Assembly (NCBI GenBank): GCA_012728875.1
Contig: JAAYEF010000021.1
Span: 33,283-97,282, forward strand
Direction: 5' to 3'
From: Candidatus Cloacimonadota bacterium
GTDB taxonomy: Bacteria > Cloacimonadota > Cloacimonadia > Cloacimonadales > Cloacimonadaceae
Length of the DNA stretch: 64,000 nucleotides
Shown: positions 36,032 through 44,780 of the stretch, one piece after another
Layout of the letters: each line of letters starts with the position of its first letter
How positions within the stretch are numbered: position 1 is the stretch's first letter
Position numbers and translations under genes: made by a program
Notes under the pieces: model-generated
What the model saw: the letters and a program-made list of their open reading frames with translations, nothing else
What the model was told of the DNA's origin: nothing
The model's database searches: none

Positions 36032-37290
36032 AAAAACAGCTTCTTATCCCGCTCTTGCTGCTTGCGTTCACAGCGATGCTTTGGGGCACTTCTTTCACCT
36101 CCAAATCGCTTTTGGTGGCAGACAGCTATATGCTGCGCGCCCAGGGCTGCGATGCCAACTATTGGAATCCCGCTCTGCTGAACAAAGAAACCAAGGAAAT
36201 TTGGTTTCCGATTTTGAACCTCGGTGCCCATTTTGGAAACAATTCCTTGTATCTGGATCTCTATAACTATGTGATGGACCGCGAATATTTGGATGAGGAA
36301 GACAAGGAATACATCTTAAATGCGTTCAAAGACAATCTGGCGCTCAGCATCGGTGGCCAGATTGCGCTTTTTGGCTTCACCACGGGAAATGTCGCCCTCA
36401 GCAGTTCCGTCCACTTGGGAGCCAAGGCTTCGCTGGATAAAACCTATCTGAAATTGCTGCTCTATGGAAACGGCGATGGCAGCGAGGTTTACACTTTCGA
36501 CAACGACGCCACAAACCTGGAAGGCCTTGGCTATGCGGATATCACGGTTGGGGTGGGCGACATCCGGCTTCCCCTTCCGGAAAGTATTCCCGATATGAAG
36601 TTTGGCTTTTCGGTGAGCGCCTTGGCTGGCATTTTGAACACCACCACCAACGACTTTGAGGGACATCTTTCCTCAAACCTGGACGGCTTTAATTACCAAC
36701 AGAATGTGAAGCAGCTTGCCGGGGCTGGTGGATTTGGCGCCAAAACCCTGCTGGGGCTCTATTCTCAGCCCATCCAAAACCTCACTGTGGGTGCCACTCT
36801 GGACAACCTCGTCGGGTTCATCAGATGGGGCATGGTGCGCGAAGAACTGAATGTGAACGTCCATGTGGACAGCCTCTATGCCATGGACCTGCTTGGTGAT
36901 ATCGACAACCTCGTGGGCTTCGATGTGCAGCAGGAGAAAACCGATCCCTACACCACCAGGCTTCCCGTGGAAATGCGTTTTGCCGCCAAATATGGAATTC
37001 CACAGGCTTCGATTTCCGCAGACTATATCCAGGGTTTTGGAGACTCTGTCCAAACCAGCAGCCAAGCTAGGTTTGCCATCGGTGCGGAGTTGCGTCCCAT
37101 CCCGCTTTTGTCCATCTTTTTGGGCTATGGAACCCCCACCCGGAACTATCCCTGGAGAACATCGCTGGGAGTGGGATTGAACCTGGGCTTGATCGAATTT
37201 GGCGTCGGATTGCAGTCCATCGAACAGTTTTATCCCGGCTACACCACCAAGGGAGTGGCGCTGGCAAACTATTTCAACATAAGGTTTTAA
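36028..37290 (+). CDS. DUF5723-type outer membrane beta-barrel protein
   Basis: A 420-aa exported protein with a signal peptide (about residues 1-20, ending MLWGTS). The mature start, DSYMLRAQGCDANYWNPALL, is typical of PorV/DUF5723-like barrels, which begin with a conserved Asn-Pro-Ala motif. Amphipathic strands continue to the C-terminal ANYFNIRF, which ends in Phe as outer membrane proteins usually do. It is translationally coupled to the upstream lipoprotein. Its role may be as a transport or attachment partner; substrate unknown. Confidence 0.7.
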   Translation: MKKQLLIPLLLLAFTAMLWGTSFTSKSLLVADSYMLRAQGCDANYWNPALLNKETKEIWFPILNLGAHFGNNSLYLDLYNYVMDREYLDEEDKEYILNAFKDNLALSIGGQIALFGFTTGNVALSSSVHLGAKASLDKTYLKLLLYGNGDGSEVYTFDNDATNLEGLGYADITVGVGDIRLPLPESIPDMKFGFSVSALAGILNTTTNDFEGHLSSNLDGFNYQQNVKQLAGAGGFGAKTLLGLYSQPIQNLTVGATLDNLVGFIRWGMVREELNVNVHVDSLYAMDLLGDIDNLVGFDVQQEKTDPYTTRLPVEMRFAAKYGIPQASISADYIQGFGDSVQTSSQARFAIGAELRPIPLLSIFLGYGTPTRNYPWRTSLGVGLNLGLIEFGVGLQSIEQFYPGYTTKGVALANYFNIRF

Positions 37291-37293
37291 GCC

Positions 37294-39291
37294 CTGAGAT
37301 ACCTCGTAATTGCGCTGATTGCCCTGCTTTTGGCGGGCTACTACTATTTTCACACCCGTCCGGAGATCGGCCGCGTTCGCCGCTGGCTGCTTTTCGTTTT
37401 GCGCTTCATCAGCCTGGGCATTTTGCTGCTCTTGCTGATCAGCCCGATTCTCAGCTTCCTGCGCCATCGCCGGGAAAAGCAGCAGATTCTTGTGTTGACC
37501 GACGTCTCTGCCAGCATGGATCTCAGCGGTCCCTCCGGCAAGAAAAATGATTGGCTGCGCGGTCCCGGCAAGGAACTCTCAGAAAAATTTGCCGTCGCGG
37601 GATACGAACTGCACAGCTATGACTTTGCCACCGGCTTGAGCCCGGAAAAAGACAACACCCTGCTGGCTCCAGCCTTGGATGAACTTGCCAAAAAGCACGA
37701 TTTCAGCAGGGTTAAAGGCATTGTTCTGATTTCCGACGGCTGGCTGCGGGACGAATCTCTCCAGCAGGTGAAGCAGATCGGCAGTCCCTTTTACGCAATT
37801 GCAGACACCAGCAGGCAAAGCAAGGCAGATCTCAGCGTGCTGCGCACCATCTCGAACCGCCAGGCCTACCGGAATGAACCCACCCTCATCCGCGCCGAAG
37901 TGCTGGCCGAAAACTACAACGGACCCGCCAACGTGAGCCTGTGGCAGGGAAAATCCGCACTGGGCAGCCAAAATGTCCAACTGAAAAGCGGACAGCCTCA
38001 AAATGTGGACTTCACCCACCGTTTTGCCCAAACCGGCTTCTTCCCCTTCCGGGTGGAAATCAACGCCACCGGAGTGAACGAGCGTTCCAAAAACAACAAC
38101 AGCCATCCCGGCGCCATCGAAGTTTTAAGCGAAAAACAGCGCGTGGTGGTGCTTTCCGACAGTCCTGCCTGGGACAACAAATTCACCCTGGACGCCATCA
38201 CGGAAAACCCACGCTGGGAAACCGCTCACTACCGCGTGCAGGGAGCCCAGGCCTGGTCCGGCGAAAAATCGGTAAGCTCTTTGCCCACAACAAGTTTGGC
38301 AGCCATCGTTTTGATCAATAACGGCGGTATGCAACTCAGCGGAAACAATCTGAACTATGTGCTTTCCGCCCACAAAAAAGGCGTGGGCATCCTCTTTCAA
38401 GGCCTTCCCATCCCTGAACTGGCATCCGTTTTGCCCCTGCAGCGTTCAAACATCACCAGTTCCTATCAGGGTTTCATGGAACTTACTCCCGCTGCGGCTT
38501 CATATCCCATGCTGAATTTTGACAGCGCGGAAATGAAAACCGTGCCGCCTCTGGACTACTATTATGTGACGGCGAGCCGCGGCGCAGAGGTTTTGGCAAG
38601 CATCGACAACGCCCAAAAATCCCCGGCCATCGCCGCCAGCACCCAGGGCAGCGCCAAGACCCTGTCCATGGCCTTTCTGAACCTGTGGAAATGGCAATTG
38701 CAAAGCGCCAAGGGCGGATACCGCGAACTGCTGACAAATTCGCTCACCTGGCTGGCAAACACTTCGCCCAGCGGCTATGAAGCCATCCACAACAGCAGCT
38801 ATTTTTTGGGCGAGGAGATCAACCTGCGCCTACGTGCCCAGGATGATATCCGCGCTCTGCGTCTGGACCTGAACCCCGAACTGAAAGTGGTCGGCGAAAA
38901 CGGCAAGGAAGTGTTCCGCGATTTCATGACCCAAAGCGAGGGTGAATATTCCGCCCGCTTTGTGATCGACAAGGCAGGCAGTTACAGCTTCCAGATCCAG
39001 GATAAGGTGAGCGGTGAAAAGAGTGAGGGACGCTTCAGCGTGAGCGATTCCAGCATCGAATCCCGAGATTTTGACTTCAACCTTCCCCTGCTTGCCTGGC
39101 TGGCTTCAGACACCGGCGGCAAGCTGTTCAGCCCTGCCGAAATTGCAGAGTGGAACCCCGTGCCCGCCCAAGCCAGAGAGTTTGAACAACGCGAGGACTT
39201 TGCCATCTACCGCAAATGGTGGGTGTTGGCAAGCTTCATCCTGGCTTTCAGTTTGGAACTGTTTTTCCGTCGTCGTTGGGGCTTGCTCTAA
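37294..39291 (+). CDS. VWA-like membrane protein
   Basis: A 665-aa membrane protein if started at CTG 37294, directly after the previous stop. Two N-terminal membrane segments (LRYLVIALIALLLAGYYY and LRFISLGILLLLLISPIL) are followed by a von Willebrand A-like region whose MIDAS motif is DVSASMD. A large extracytoplasmic part follows, and a final membrane segment (WWVLASFILAFSLELFF) is followed by RRRWG. No ATG or GTG precedes the first membrane helix; TTG 37330 would cut into it. AAGG lies at 37281-37284. It resembles BatA/BatB-type and CARDB-associated VWA proteins of the FCB group; function unknown. Confidence 0.65.
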   Translation: MRYLVIALIALLLAGYYYFHTRPEIGRVRRWLLFVLRFISLGILLLLLISPILSFLRHRREKQQILVLTDVSASMDLSGPSGKKNDWLRGPGKELSEKFAVAGYELHSYDFATGLSPEKDNTLLAPALDELAKKHDFSRVKGIVLISDGWLRDESLQQVKQIGSPFYAIADTSRQSKADLSVLRTISNRQAYRNEPTLIRAEVLAENYNGPANVSLWQGKSALGSQNVQLKSGQPQNVDFTHRFAQTGFFPFRVEINATGVNERSKNNNSHPGAIEVLSEKQRVVVLSDSPAWDNKFTLDAITENPRWETAHYRVQGAQAWSGEKSVSSLPTTSLAAIVLINNGGMQLSGNNLNYVLSAHKKGVGILFQGLPIPELASVLPLQRSNITSSYQGFMELTPAAASYPMLNFDSAEMKTVPPLDYYYVTASRGAEVLASIDNAQKSPAIAASTQGSAKTLSMAFLNLWKWQLQSAKGGYRELLTNSLTWLANTSPSGYEAIHNSSYFLGEEINLRLRAQDDIRALRLDLNPELKVVGENGKEVFRDFMTQSEGEYSARFVIDKAGSYSFQIQDKVSGEKSEGRFSVSDSSIESRDFDFNLPLLAWLASDTGGKLFSPAEIAEWNPVPAQAREFEQREDFAIYRKWWVLASFILAFSLELFFRRRWGLL

Positions 39292-39403
39292 AATTCTGGT
39301 TTCAGGCTCCTCCAAGCACAAAAAACCTCTTCAGCCCCCTTTCTCCCTGGGCTCCAACCAATATACAACCTATATACTTCCCAAATGCCTCCCGTCTTTT
39401 TTA

Positions 39404-39463
39404 CGGGTGGTCTATGGGGATTATCCAGGAAGGATTGCTGCTCGAGCCAAGGGAGACCCGGAC
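39404..39463 (+). repeat. Dispersed intergenic repeat, copy A
   Basis: A 60-base segment between genes matches 54143-54202 without any gap. Read in frame it gives RVVYGDYPGRIAARAKGDPD, against RVVHGDEAGRILAKTKGEGK in copy B: 11 of 20 residues are identical and most differences fall in third codon positions. Copy A has no start codon in frame close upstream, so it may be a gene remnant. Confidence 0.5.
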
Positions 39464-39520
39464 TTCAACGTAGAATTGCAGTTATTTTCCCCCCATCCTG
39501 ATTGAGTGAGGAGCTTTTGT

Positions 39521-40888
39521 TCAGATGAACAGCTCCAGGCTGATGCCGCCAATTTCGTTGATGGTGCGGCGGTCAAACTGGCATCTCAGTTCCCCTTTTT
39601 GATCGGCTAGCAGGGGCAGGGGCATATCCTTGGGAACGAAGACGAATTCGCGTTTGGGGACAAGCTCATCCTTGACAGTATTGATCAGGGTGTCGCCAAT
39701 TTCGATGGCAAGAGAGCAAAGGTAATCCTCGGCGGAAAGGCTGGAAAATTCAACACTCATCAACACAGCTTCCAGCAGCGTTTTTGCCGCTTGGGGAATC
39801 AACTCACAAAGCTGGCGGATCCTGGCTTTGGGCACCTTCAAGACCTTCAAAACCGCGGCATAGATGCCAGCCGGGATCCAGCGCTCATATTCGGTGGGAT
39901 GAATGATGTGAAAATTCGGAAGCCGCTGGCGCAGATAATTCACGAGCCGGGAAGTATTGTCCCCCACATCGGCGACGGTGATATGGCTTTCCCCGGGCTG
40001 GGATCTGGTTTTCAGGTCGCTGGAAAATTCGTGCAGGAGCCTCAGGACGATGGAGGGCGTCAAATCACTTTCCCAAACGGGCAGATAGGCATCGGTCGCA
40101 TCGATCAGTCTGGCAATGGCGAGCGTGTTTTTGTGAAGCTGCGGCGGAAACTGATACAGAGCCTTCATTTGTCGGGGACTTTTGAAATAATGTTCGCTGT
40201 CGGAAAAACGTTTGGCATGGGGATGGCTGAAGTCGATGCCTCTGCGGATGCAATGCAGCACGTCCAAGTCGATGGAATCGCCCCGATCCAGACAGTGACA
40301 GCCGTTGGTGAGCACCAGCGGGATTTTGGTCTCATACGCCAGGTTCAGGATTTTGTTCATGGTAAACGCTTCGACGGGAAGGCCGTGGTTTTGGATTTCA
40401 TAGAAATAATCGTTTCCAAAAGTGTGGTAAAACCAGTGTGAAACCCGTCTGGCTTCATCGTCTTTGCCCTCCAGAATCAGGGTGTTGAGTTCGCCCGTGC
40501 TACCGCCGGAGAGGCAAATCAGATCCTGTGCATGCTCTGCCAATTGGGCTTTTGTAATGGGCGTCGAGAATGGACCGCCTTGGTGACGCAAGGTGACGAG
40601 TCGGCATAGGTTTGCGATGCCCGAGCCGTTTTTGGCAATCAGGAGCACGGGGAAAGCTGCATCGTTGTCAAGGTTGTCAACCACGCTGGTTTCCAAGCCG
40701 ATGATGGGTTTGATGCCGGCTTTGATGCACAGATGCCAGAGACGAAAGGCGCCAGCCAGGCTGTCTGTGTCTGTGACGGCGAGCGCGCGCATCTTATTTT
40801 GCATCGCTTTTTGAACCAGATCGTCGATGACGCAGGCACCGTCCAGTCTGCTGAACTCGGTGTGCACACGAAGATGTGTAAAACTCAT
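39521..40888 (-). CDS. DnaE-like protein reduced to the PHP region
   Basis: A 455-aa protein. The N terminus (FTHLRVHTEFSRLDGA, then ALAVTDTDSLAGA and AGIKPIIG) matches the PHP domain at the front of DNA polymerase III alpha. HLRVH replaces HLHVH, as in E. coli DnaE, and TDTDSL replaces TDHG-type residues, so metal binding is probably lost. The palm with the catalytic Asp triad of DnaE is absent; after the PHP domain comes about 200 aa without recognised motifs. It is too long for a simple DNA fragment and shows no frameshift, so it looks like a maintained DnaE paralogue, perhaps an accessory or regulatory protein. Confidence 0.7.
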   Translation of the reverse strand: MSFTHLRVHTEFSRLDGACVIDDLVQKAMQNKMRALAVTDTDSLAGAFRLWHLCIKAGIKPIIGLETSVVDNLDNDAAFPVLLIAKNGSGIANLCRLVTLRHQGGPFSTPITKAQLAEHAQDLICLSGGSTGELNTLILEGKDDEARRVSHWFYHTFGNDYFYEIQNHGLPVEAFTMNKILNLAYETKIPLVLTNGCHCLDRGDSIDLDVLHCIRRGIDFSHPHAKRFSDSEHYFKSPRQMKALYQFPPQLHKNTLAIARLIDATDAYLPVWESDLTPSIVLRLLHEFSSDLKTRSQPGESHITVADVGDNTSRLVNYLRQRLPNFHIIHPTEYERWIPAGIYAAVLKVLKVPKARIRQLCELIPQAAKTLLEAVLMSVEFSSLSAEDYLCSLAIEIGDTLINTVKDELVPKREFVFVPKDMPLPLLADQKGELRCQFDRRTINEIGGISLELFI

Positions 40889-41000
40889 TATATATTTTCC
40901 TCCATATATATAATACGTTTATTGAAAACCTAACGGGGTTGAGGGTAAGGACCGCTGCATATAGAATGGACAAAAAATATGCGTAATCATCTCTGGTTGA

Positions 41001-41090
41001 GGGATCCAAAGATCCCGACAGCCGTCAGGTCAAAAGCACCAGTGGCTACAAAGGCCACGTTAGACACACTACCGGAAGCAAGAATTGCTT
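41001..41090. other. Run of three small hairpins upstream of the deacetylase gene
   Basis: GGGATC-CAAA-GATCCC (41001-41016), GTGGC-(7)-GCCAC (41042-41058) and AGCAA-GAA-TTGCT (near 41077-41089) follow each other in a non-coding stretch. It may be a small structured RNA or a terminator array for an RNA from the region; no known riboswitch class is recognised. Confidence 0.3.
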
Positions 41091-41126
41091 GACATCTGGA
41101 GCAAGCATCCACTAATGTGATCACAT
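41089..41126 (+). promoter_or_regulatory. Promoter and palindrome over the deacetylase start
   Basis: TTGACA at 41089-41094, an 18-base spacer and TAATGT at 41113-41118 would place the transcript start at about the ATG (41125). A perfect palindrome ATGTGATCACAT covers 41115-41126. No ribosome binding site is seen before the ATG, so the mRNA may be leaderless and the palindrome may be an operator. Confidence 0.35.
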
Positions 41127-41997
41127 GCAAAAACAAAGTTCAAATCCTCGTTCAGCCAGGCATCCTGTTTTTTACACAGTCGATGTGGAGGATTATTATC
41201 ACATTCTGGGCGTGAAAGGAACCCCGCCCGTCACGCAGTGGGACAGCCTGCCCGCCCGGGTGGAGCGGGGATTGGCGCGTCATTTCGACCTTCTGGCAGA
41301 ACACGGCGCACGGGCCACACTATTCTTTTTGGGTTATATAGCCAGACGCTTTCCCCACTTGGTACGAAAAGCCGTGGAATTGGGGCACGAGGTCGCTTCC
41401 CATGGATTTTACCACCAGGAGGTTCGGGATATGCAGCGTTCAGTTTTTGAAGCCGATGCCGCAGACTCGCGCAAGCTGCTTGAAGACCTGAGCGGAAAAG
41501 AGGTTCGAGGCTGGCGCAGCGCGGGTTTCACCATGGGCGAAGGCACTCCCTGGTTCTTTTCCTCGCTGCTGGAGGCGGGCTATGCCTACGATTCCTCAAT
41601 CGTGCAAAACCGCCCTCAACACGACACCCTCTTTCGCGGCGAGAACCGACCCACTTTCCTGACCACAGAATCCGGACGCATCTGCGAATTTCCGATAACC
41701 ATGGCGGAATTTGGCAGCCTGAAGATAAATATGTTCGGTGGGGGTTATTTGCGCTTTTTTCCAGCCTGGCTGCTCGGCAGGGCGGCAAGTCGTGAACTGA
41801 CCCGAAAGCCTCTGTTGATCTATATCCATCCCCGTGAGCTCGATCCCGGGCATCCCCGCCTGCAAATGAGCATATACCGCCATTTCAAAAGCTATGTCAA
41901 CCTGTCTGGCGTGCCGCGCAAACTCACGTTGCTTCTGGGTTTGGCGGAATCTCTGACTTTGGGTGAACACTATGAACAACTCCTCCTTCAAGACTAA
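41125..41997 (+). CDS. Polysaccharide deacetylase (NodB fold, DUF3473 type)
   Basis: A 290-aa deacetylase of carbohydrate esterase family 4, which removes acetyl groups from exopolysaccharide or peptidoglycan sugars. The motifs are TVDVEDYYH (catalytic Asp and metal-binding Asp) and HEVASHGFYHQ (the two metal His), with RSAGFTMGEGTPWFF and the C-terminal YIHPRELDPGHPRL typical of the subgroup often found in exopolysaccharide loci. No signal peptide is seen, so it may act on lipid-linked intermediates inside the cell. It overlaps the methyltransferase gene by 26 bases. Confidence 0.85.
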   Translation: MQKQSSNPRSARHPVFYTVDVEDYYHILGVKGTPPVTQWDSLPARVERGLARHFDLLAEHGARATLFFLGYIARRFPHLVRKAVELGHEVASHGFYHQEVRDMQRSVFEADAADSRKLLEDLSGKEVRGWRSAGFTMGEGTPWFFSSLLEAGYAYDSSIVQNRPQHDTLFRGENRPTFLTTESGRICEFPITMAEFGSLKINMFGGGYLRFFPAWLLGRAASRELTRKPLLIYIHPRELDPGHPRLQMSIYRHFKSYVNLSGVPRKLTLLLGLAESLTLGEHYEQLLLQD

Positions 41998-42673
41998 AGA
42001 CGGCACCTCGGGCTTCTTCGATTCCTATGCAGATGGGTTTGACTCCATCTATGGCACGGGCAACGGGTTTTTCCAGCGCTGGCTGAACCGTCATTTGCGG
42101 CAAAGCATTTTGCTGCGGTTCGAATATACGCTGGCGGGTTGTTTGCCAGCAGAGGGGAAGAGCTTTTTGGATGTTGGCTGTGGACCTGGACACTACAGTC
42201 TGGCACTGGCACAGCGTGGCGCGAAGGAAGTTTTGGGATTGGATTTTGCCCCCGCCATGATTGAACTGGCTCGTGCCAAAGCTCGCGCAGCCGGTCTTGA
42301 AAAAGTCTGCCGCTATGAGGTGCGGGATTTCTTTCAGTTGGAAGACACAGAGGTTTTTGACAGCGTGATCATGATGGGATTTCTGGATTACATTGACGAT
42401 GCAACATCGGCTGTGGCAAAAGCCCTCAAGCATGCCGGGAGCAGCGTTTTTTTCAGCTTTCCTGTCTCCGGAGGTTTTTGGGCTTGGCAGAGAAAACTTC
42501 GCTACAAGCGCAAATGCCCACTCTATCTGTATAGCTTGGAAGAGATTCAGGACATATTCAGTTCGCTGGAAGGCGTTCGCTACAAGATCAGGAAACTAAA
42601 ACGCGATTTTTGGGTGCGGGTGGACAAGCTGCCCATGGAGGATGAAAGCACAAAAAACAAACCGGGAAGTTGA
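41972..42673 (+). CDS. SAM-dependent methyltransferase
   Basis: A 233-aa class I methyltransferase. Motif I is FLDVGCGPGHYSLALAQRG, followed by VLGLDFAPAMIELARAKA (motif post I) and the acidic FDSVIMMGFLDYI (motif II). ATG 41972 has GGGTG upstream; GTG 41963, in frame, is an alternative. It is coupled to the deacetylase gene by a 26-base overlap, so its substrate may be a surface sugar or lipid, but this is only inferred from context. Confidence 0.8.
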   Translation: MNNSSFKTKDGTSGFFDSYADGFDSIYGTGNGFFQRWLNRHLRQSILLRFEYTLAGCLPAEGKSFLDVGCGPGHYSLALAQRGAKEVLGLDFAPAMIELARAKARAAGLEKVCRYEVRDFFQLEDTEVFDSVIMMGFLDYIDDATSAVAKALKHAGSSVFFSFPVSGGFWAWQRKLRYKRKCPLYLYSLEEIQDIFSSLEGVRYKIRKLKRDFWVRVDKLPMEDESTKNKPGS

Positions 42674-42795
42674 TATAAAAAAAGAGCTTTTCCATGAGAA
42701 TGCTACAGTTAACGTTTTTTGTTGGGTTAAGATTTCGGATTGGGGGTTCAAAAATTGGAATGGATTTGTTCTAAAAGTGTCTAAAAACCCTTGGA

Positions 42796-43488
42796 TCAAA
42801 GCTTTGATTTAGCGCGCACCTGCGCGGTGGATTCTCTTAAATAGAAAGGCTCCAAGGCGGCGAGTTCTTCAAAATTGTAGGCCTCATCTTCCGGGAAAAG
42901 CTGTGCCAGATGGAAGAGCCCGGAGGCGTCCAAAGGCTGTGCCAAAACGGGAGTGCAGGGAATGCCTTTTTCTTCGAAGAGGCTTTGGGCGAGTTTGGCT
43001 CCGCTGCCCACAAAGTAGGGGTTGTCCAGTTTCCAATCCAATAGAGCTTCGGGTTCCCAAACGCCCGGGGGAACGAGCTCATTCAGGTTCTCATCGTAAA
43101 GCGCGGCATAGAGTTCGCGCATTTTGGCATCCGCCACCGCCAGGATGTTTTTGCCGCATTGATGGCGTTGAAGCGCAGAAAGCTGGAGTGAAGAAAAGAC
43201 GCGCAGGGGGATTTTGAGCCCGTAGGCGATGCCCTTGGCGGTGGCAAGCCCGATGCGCAGCCCGGTGAAGGAACCGGGTCCATTGCCCAGATAGACAGCC
43301 TCGAGGTCCGCTGGCTGGCGATTGCAAAAATCCAGCGCCGCATCAAGCTGGGGCATCAGGGTCTCACTGTGGGTCACGCTGATGTTGAAGCAGGCGGAAT
43401 ATAGCGTTTGGCCGTTTTCCCAAAGCGCGATGGAGCCGGCGGTTTGGGATGTATCCAGGGCGAGTTTCAATTTCCGGCGCGAATCCAA
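42796..43488 (-). CDS. tsaB: tRNA threonylcarbamoyladenosine protein TsaB
   Basis: A 230-aa TsaB (YeaZ), the inactive-protease-like partner of TsaD in making t6A at position 37 of ANN-decoding tRNAs. The N-terminal KLALDTSQTAGSIALW and the GNGPGSFTGLRIGLATAKG segment are diagnostic. TTG is the start in either reading: TTG 43488, or TTG 43470, which overlaps the upstream stop as TTGA. It is the last gene of a - strand operon of oxygen-defence proteins, an unusual home for tsaB. Confidence 0.93.
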   Translation of the reverse strand: MDSRRKLKLALDTSQTAGSIALWENGQTLYSACFNISVTHSETLMPQLDAALDFCNRQPADLEAVYLGNGPGSFTGLRIGLATAKGIAYGLKIPLRVFSSLQLSALQRHQCGKNILAVADAKMRELYAALYDENLNELVPPGVWEPEALLDWKLDNPYFVGSGAKLAQSLFEEKGIPCTPVLAQPLDASGLFHLAQLFPEDEAYNFEELAALEPFYLRESTAQVRAKSKL

Positions 43489-43919
43489 TCGTCGTAGAGG
43501 CGCTCAAACAGCAGTTTGTGCTTGGCTTCGTCGGAGGCGAGCTTGCGGAAAAGGAGCGAGATCTCGCCATCGGGGAATTTTTGGCTCATCTCGGTGTAGA
43601 GCTTGAAAGAGTTTTCCTCGCGTTTCATGGCGCGGATGAGGATGTTTGGATAGCTGAAGTCCAGTTCTTCCACGTCGGCGCTGATGTATTCGGAGATGCG
43701 CAGGTTTGGCACGGTGGGGATGTCGGCTTCGGAGACTCTCTTGCGGCGGATGTTTTCGATCACCTCGATGTGTCCAAGTTCCATATCTTCCAGTTCTTTG
43801 AGCATTTCAATCTGGCTGGCAAATTTGGCGTCTTTTTGCAGATCACGGTAAAACTGGACTGCTTCGCGTTCGCGATCGACGGCAAAGTCCAAAATTTCGT
43901 TGAATTCTTGTTCGGTCAT
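43467..43919 (-). CDS. Ferritin-like/rubrerythrin-family di-iron protein
   Basis: A 150-aa four-helix di-iron protein. Metal ligands are visible as E(R)EA in helix 1, ELGHIEVIE in helix 2, REENSFKLY in helix 3 and DEAKHKLLFE in helix 4. It lacks the rubredoxin domain of classical rubrerythrin. Such proteins reduce peroxide or store iron in anaerobes. It has a ribosome binding site (GGAGG) at its ATG and lies after a hairpin that separates it from the rubredoxin gene. Confidence 0.85.
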   Translation of the reverse strand: MTEQEFNEILDFAVDREREAVQFYRDLQKDAKFASQIEMLKELEDMELGHIEVIENIRRKRVSEADIPTVPNLRISEYISADVEELDFSYPNILIRAMKREENSFKLYTEMSQKFPDGEISLLFRKLASDEAKHKLLFERLYDDWIRAGN

Positions 43920-43960
43920 GGTATTCCTCCGGGTGGATGGGATATTTTGGCTATAAAGAA

Positions 43961-43989
43961 CGGAAAGCCCGCCTGAGCAGGCTTTCCGG
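43961..43989 (-). terminator. Hairpin between rubredoxin and ferritin-like genes
   Basis: On the - strand, CGGAAAGCC and GGCTTTCCG pair around a short loop and are followed by TTCTTT. It may be a partial terminator that lowers expression of the downstream ferritin-like and tsaB genes. Confidence 0.6.
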
Positions 43990-44005
43990 GTTAATCGTGT
44001 GAGAT

Positions 44006-44146
44006 TTAGTCGACAGGCTCAAAGAAGTCCTTGCCGACACCACAAACGGGGCACACCCAATCTTCGGGAAGATCTTCGAAGGGGATGTTGTCATTTTCGG
44101 CTGGATCATAGATCCACTGGCATGCGGTGCAAATGTATTTTTGCAT
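44006..44146 (-). CDS. Rubredoxin
   Basis: A 46-aa rubredoxin, an iron-only electron carrier that supplies electrons to superoxide reductase and rubrerythrin in anaerobes. The four iron ligands are Cys6 and Cys9 ([12 protein letters not shown]) and Cys32 and Cys35 ([16 protein letters not shown]). The loop between the two knuckles is several residues shorter than in 52-aa rubredoxins, as in the 45-aa Desulfovibrio desulfuricans protein. AAGGAG precedes the ATG. It lies 12 bases after the rubrerythrin gene. Confidence 0.95.
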   Translation of the reverse strand: MQKYICTACQWIYDPAENDNIPFEDLPEDWVCPVCGVGKDFFEPVD

Positions 44147-44158
44147 TTTTCCTTCTCC

Positions 44159-44749
44159 TTAGTAGTTTTCGCAGTGCACTTCAAAATATGCTTGGGGATG
44201 CAGGCAGCAGGGGCAAATTTCCGGCGCCTTTTCGCCTTCGTGGATATAGCCGCAGTTGATGCATTTCCAGAAGGTTTTTTCATCTTTTTTAAAGACCTTG
44301 AGGTCTTTGACGTTGTCGTAAAGCTTGCGGAAGCGTTTTTCGTGTTCCTTTTCCACCTTTGCCACCAAACGGTAGGTGAGTGCCACATCTTTGAAGCCTT
44401 CCTGCTCGGCGATGTCTGCAAATGTGGGATAGAGGTCGCTCCATTCCTCCAATTCGCCTTCAGCGGCAAATTTGAGATTGGCAAGGGTGTCTTCGGCACT
44501 CCAGCCAACTGGATAGGCTGCATGAATTTCAACCACTTCCCCTTCCAAACCGTGCTTTTGCATGAGTTTGAAGAAGAGCTTGGCGTGTTCCTTTTCGTTT
44601 TCGGCGGTTTCGGTGAAGATGTTTGATATTTGCTCAAAGCCTGCCTTTTTGGCGGTTTTGGCCGCATAGACATAGCGCATGCGGGCCTGGCTTTCTCCGG
44701 CAAAGGATTTCATAAGGTTTTCAGCGGTTTTGCTGTCTTTGAATGACAT
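44159..44749 (-). CDS. rbr: Rubrerythrin
   Basis: A 196-aa rubrerythrin, an NADH- or rubredoxin-linked peroxidase. The N-terminal di-iron domain has the ExxH and EKEH motifs (GESQARMRYVYAA, ENEKEHAKLFF and KVEKEHEKRF). The C-terminal rubredoxin-like domain has CINCGYIHEG and CPCCLHPQAYF. Length is normal for the family. GGAG precedes the ATG. It is the second gene of the oxygen-defence operon, after desulfoferrodoxin. Confidence 0.95.
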   Translation of the reverse strand: MSFKDSKTAENLMKSFAGESQARMRYVYAAKTAKKAGFEQISNIFTETAENEKEHAKLFFKLMQKHGLEGEVVEIHAAYPVGWSAEDTLANLKFAAEGELEEWSDLYPTFADIAEQEGFKDVALTYRLVAKVEKEHEKRFRKLYDNVKDLKVFKKDEKTFWKCINCGYIHEGEKAPEICPCCLHPQAYFEVHCENY

Positions 44750-44780
44750 TGTTTTATCTCCTCCAATAAATGGATTTTTC

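Noticed and set aside
40889-41124. tRNA or riboswitch upstream of the deacetylase gene
   Set aside because: There are hairpins, but no T-loop or acceptor consensus and no recognised riboswitch core.
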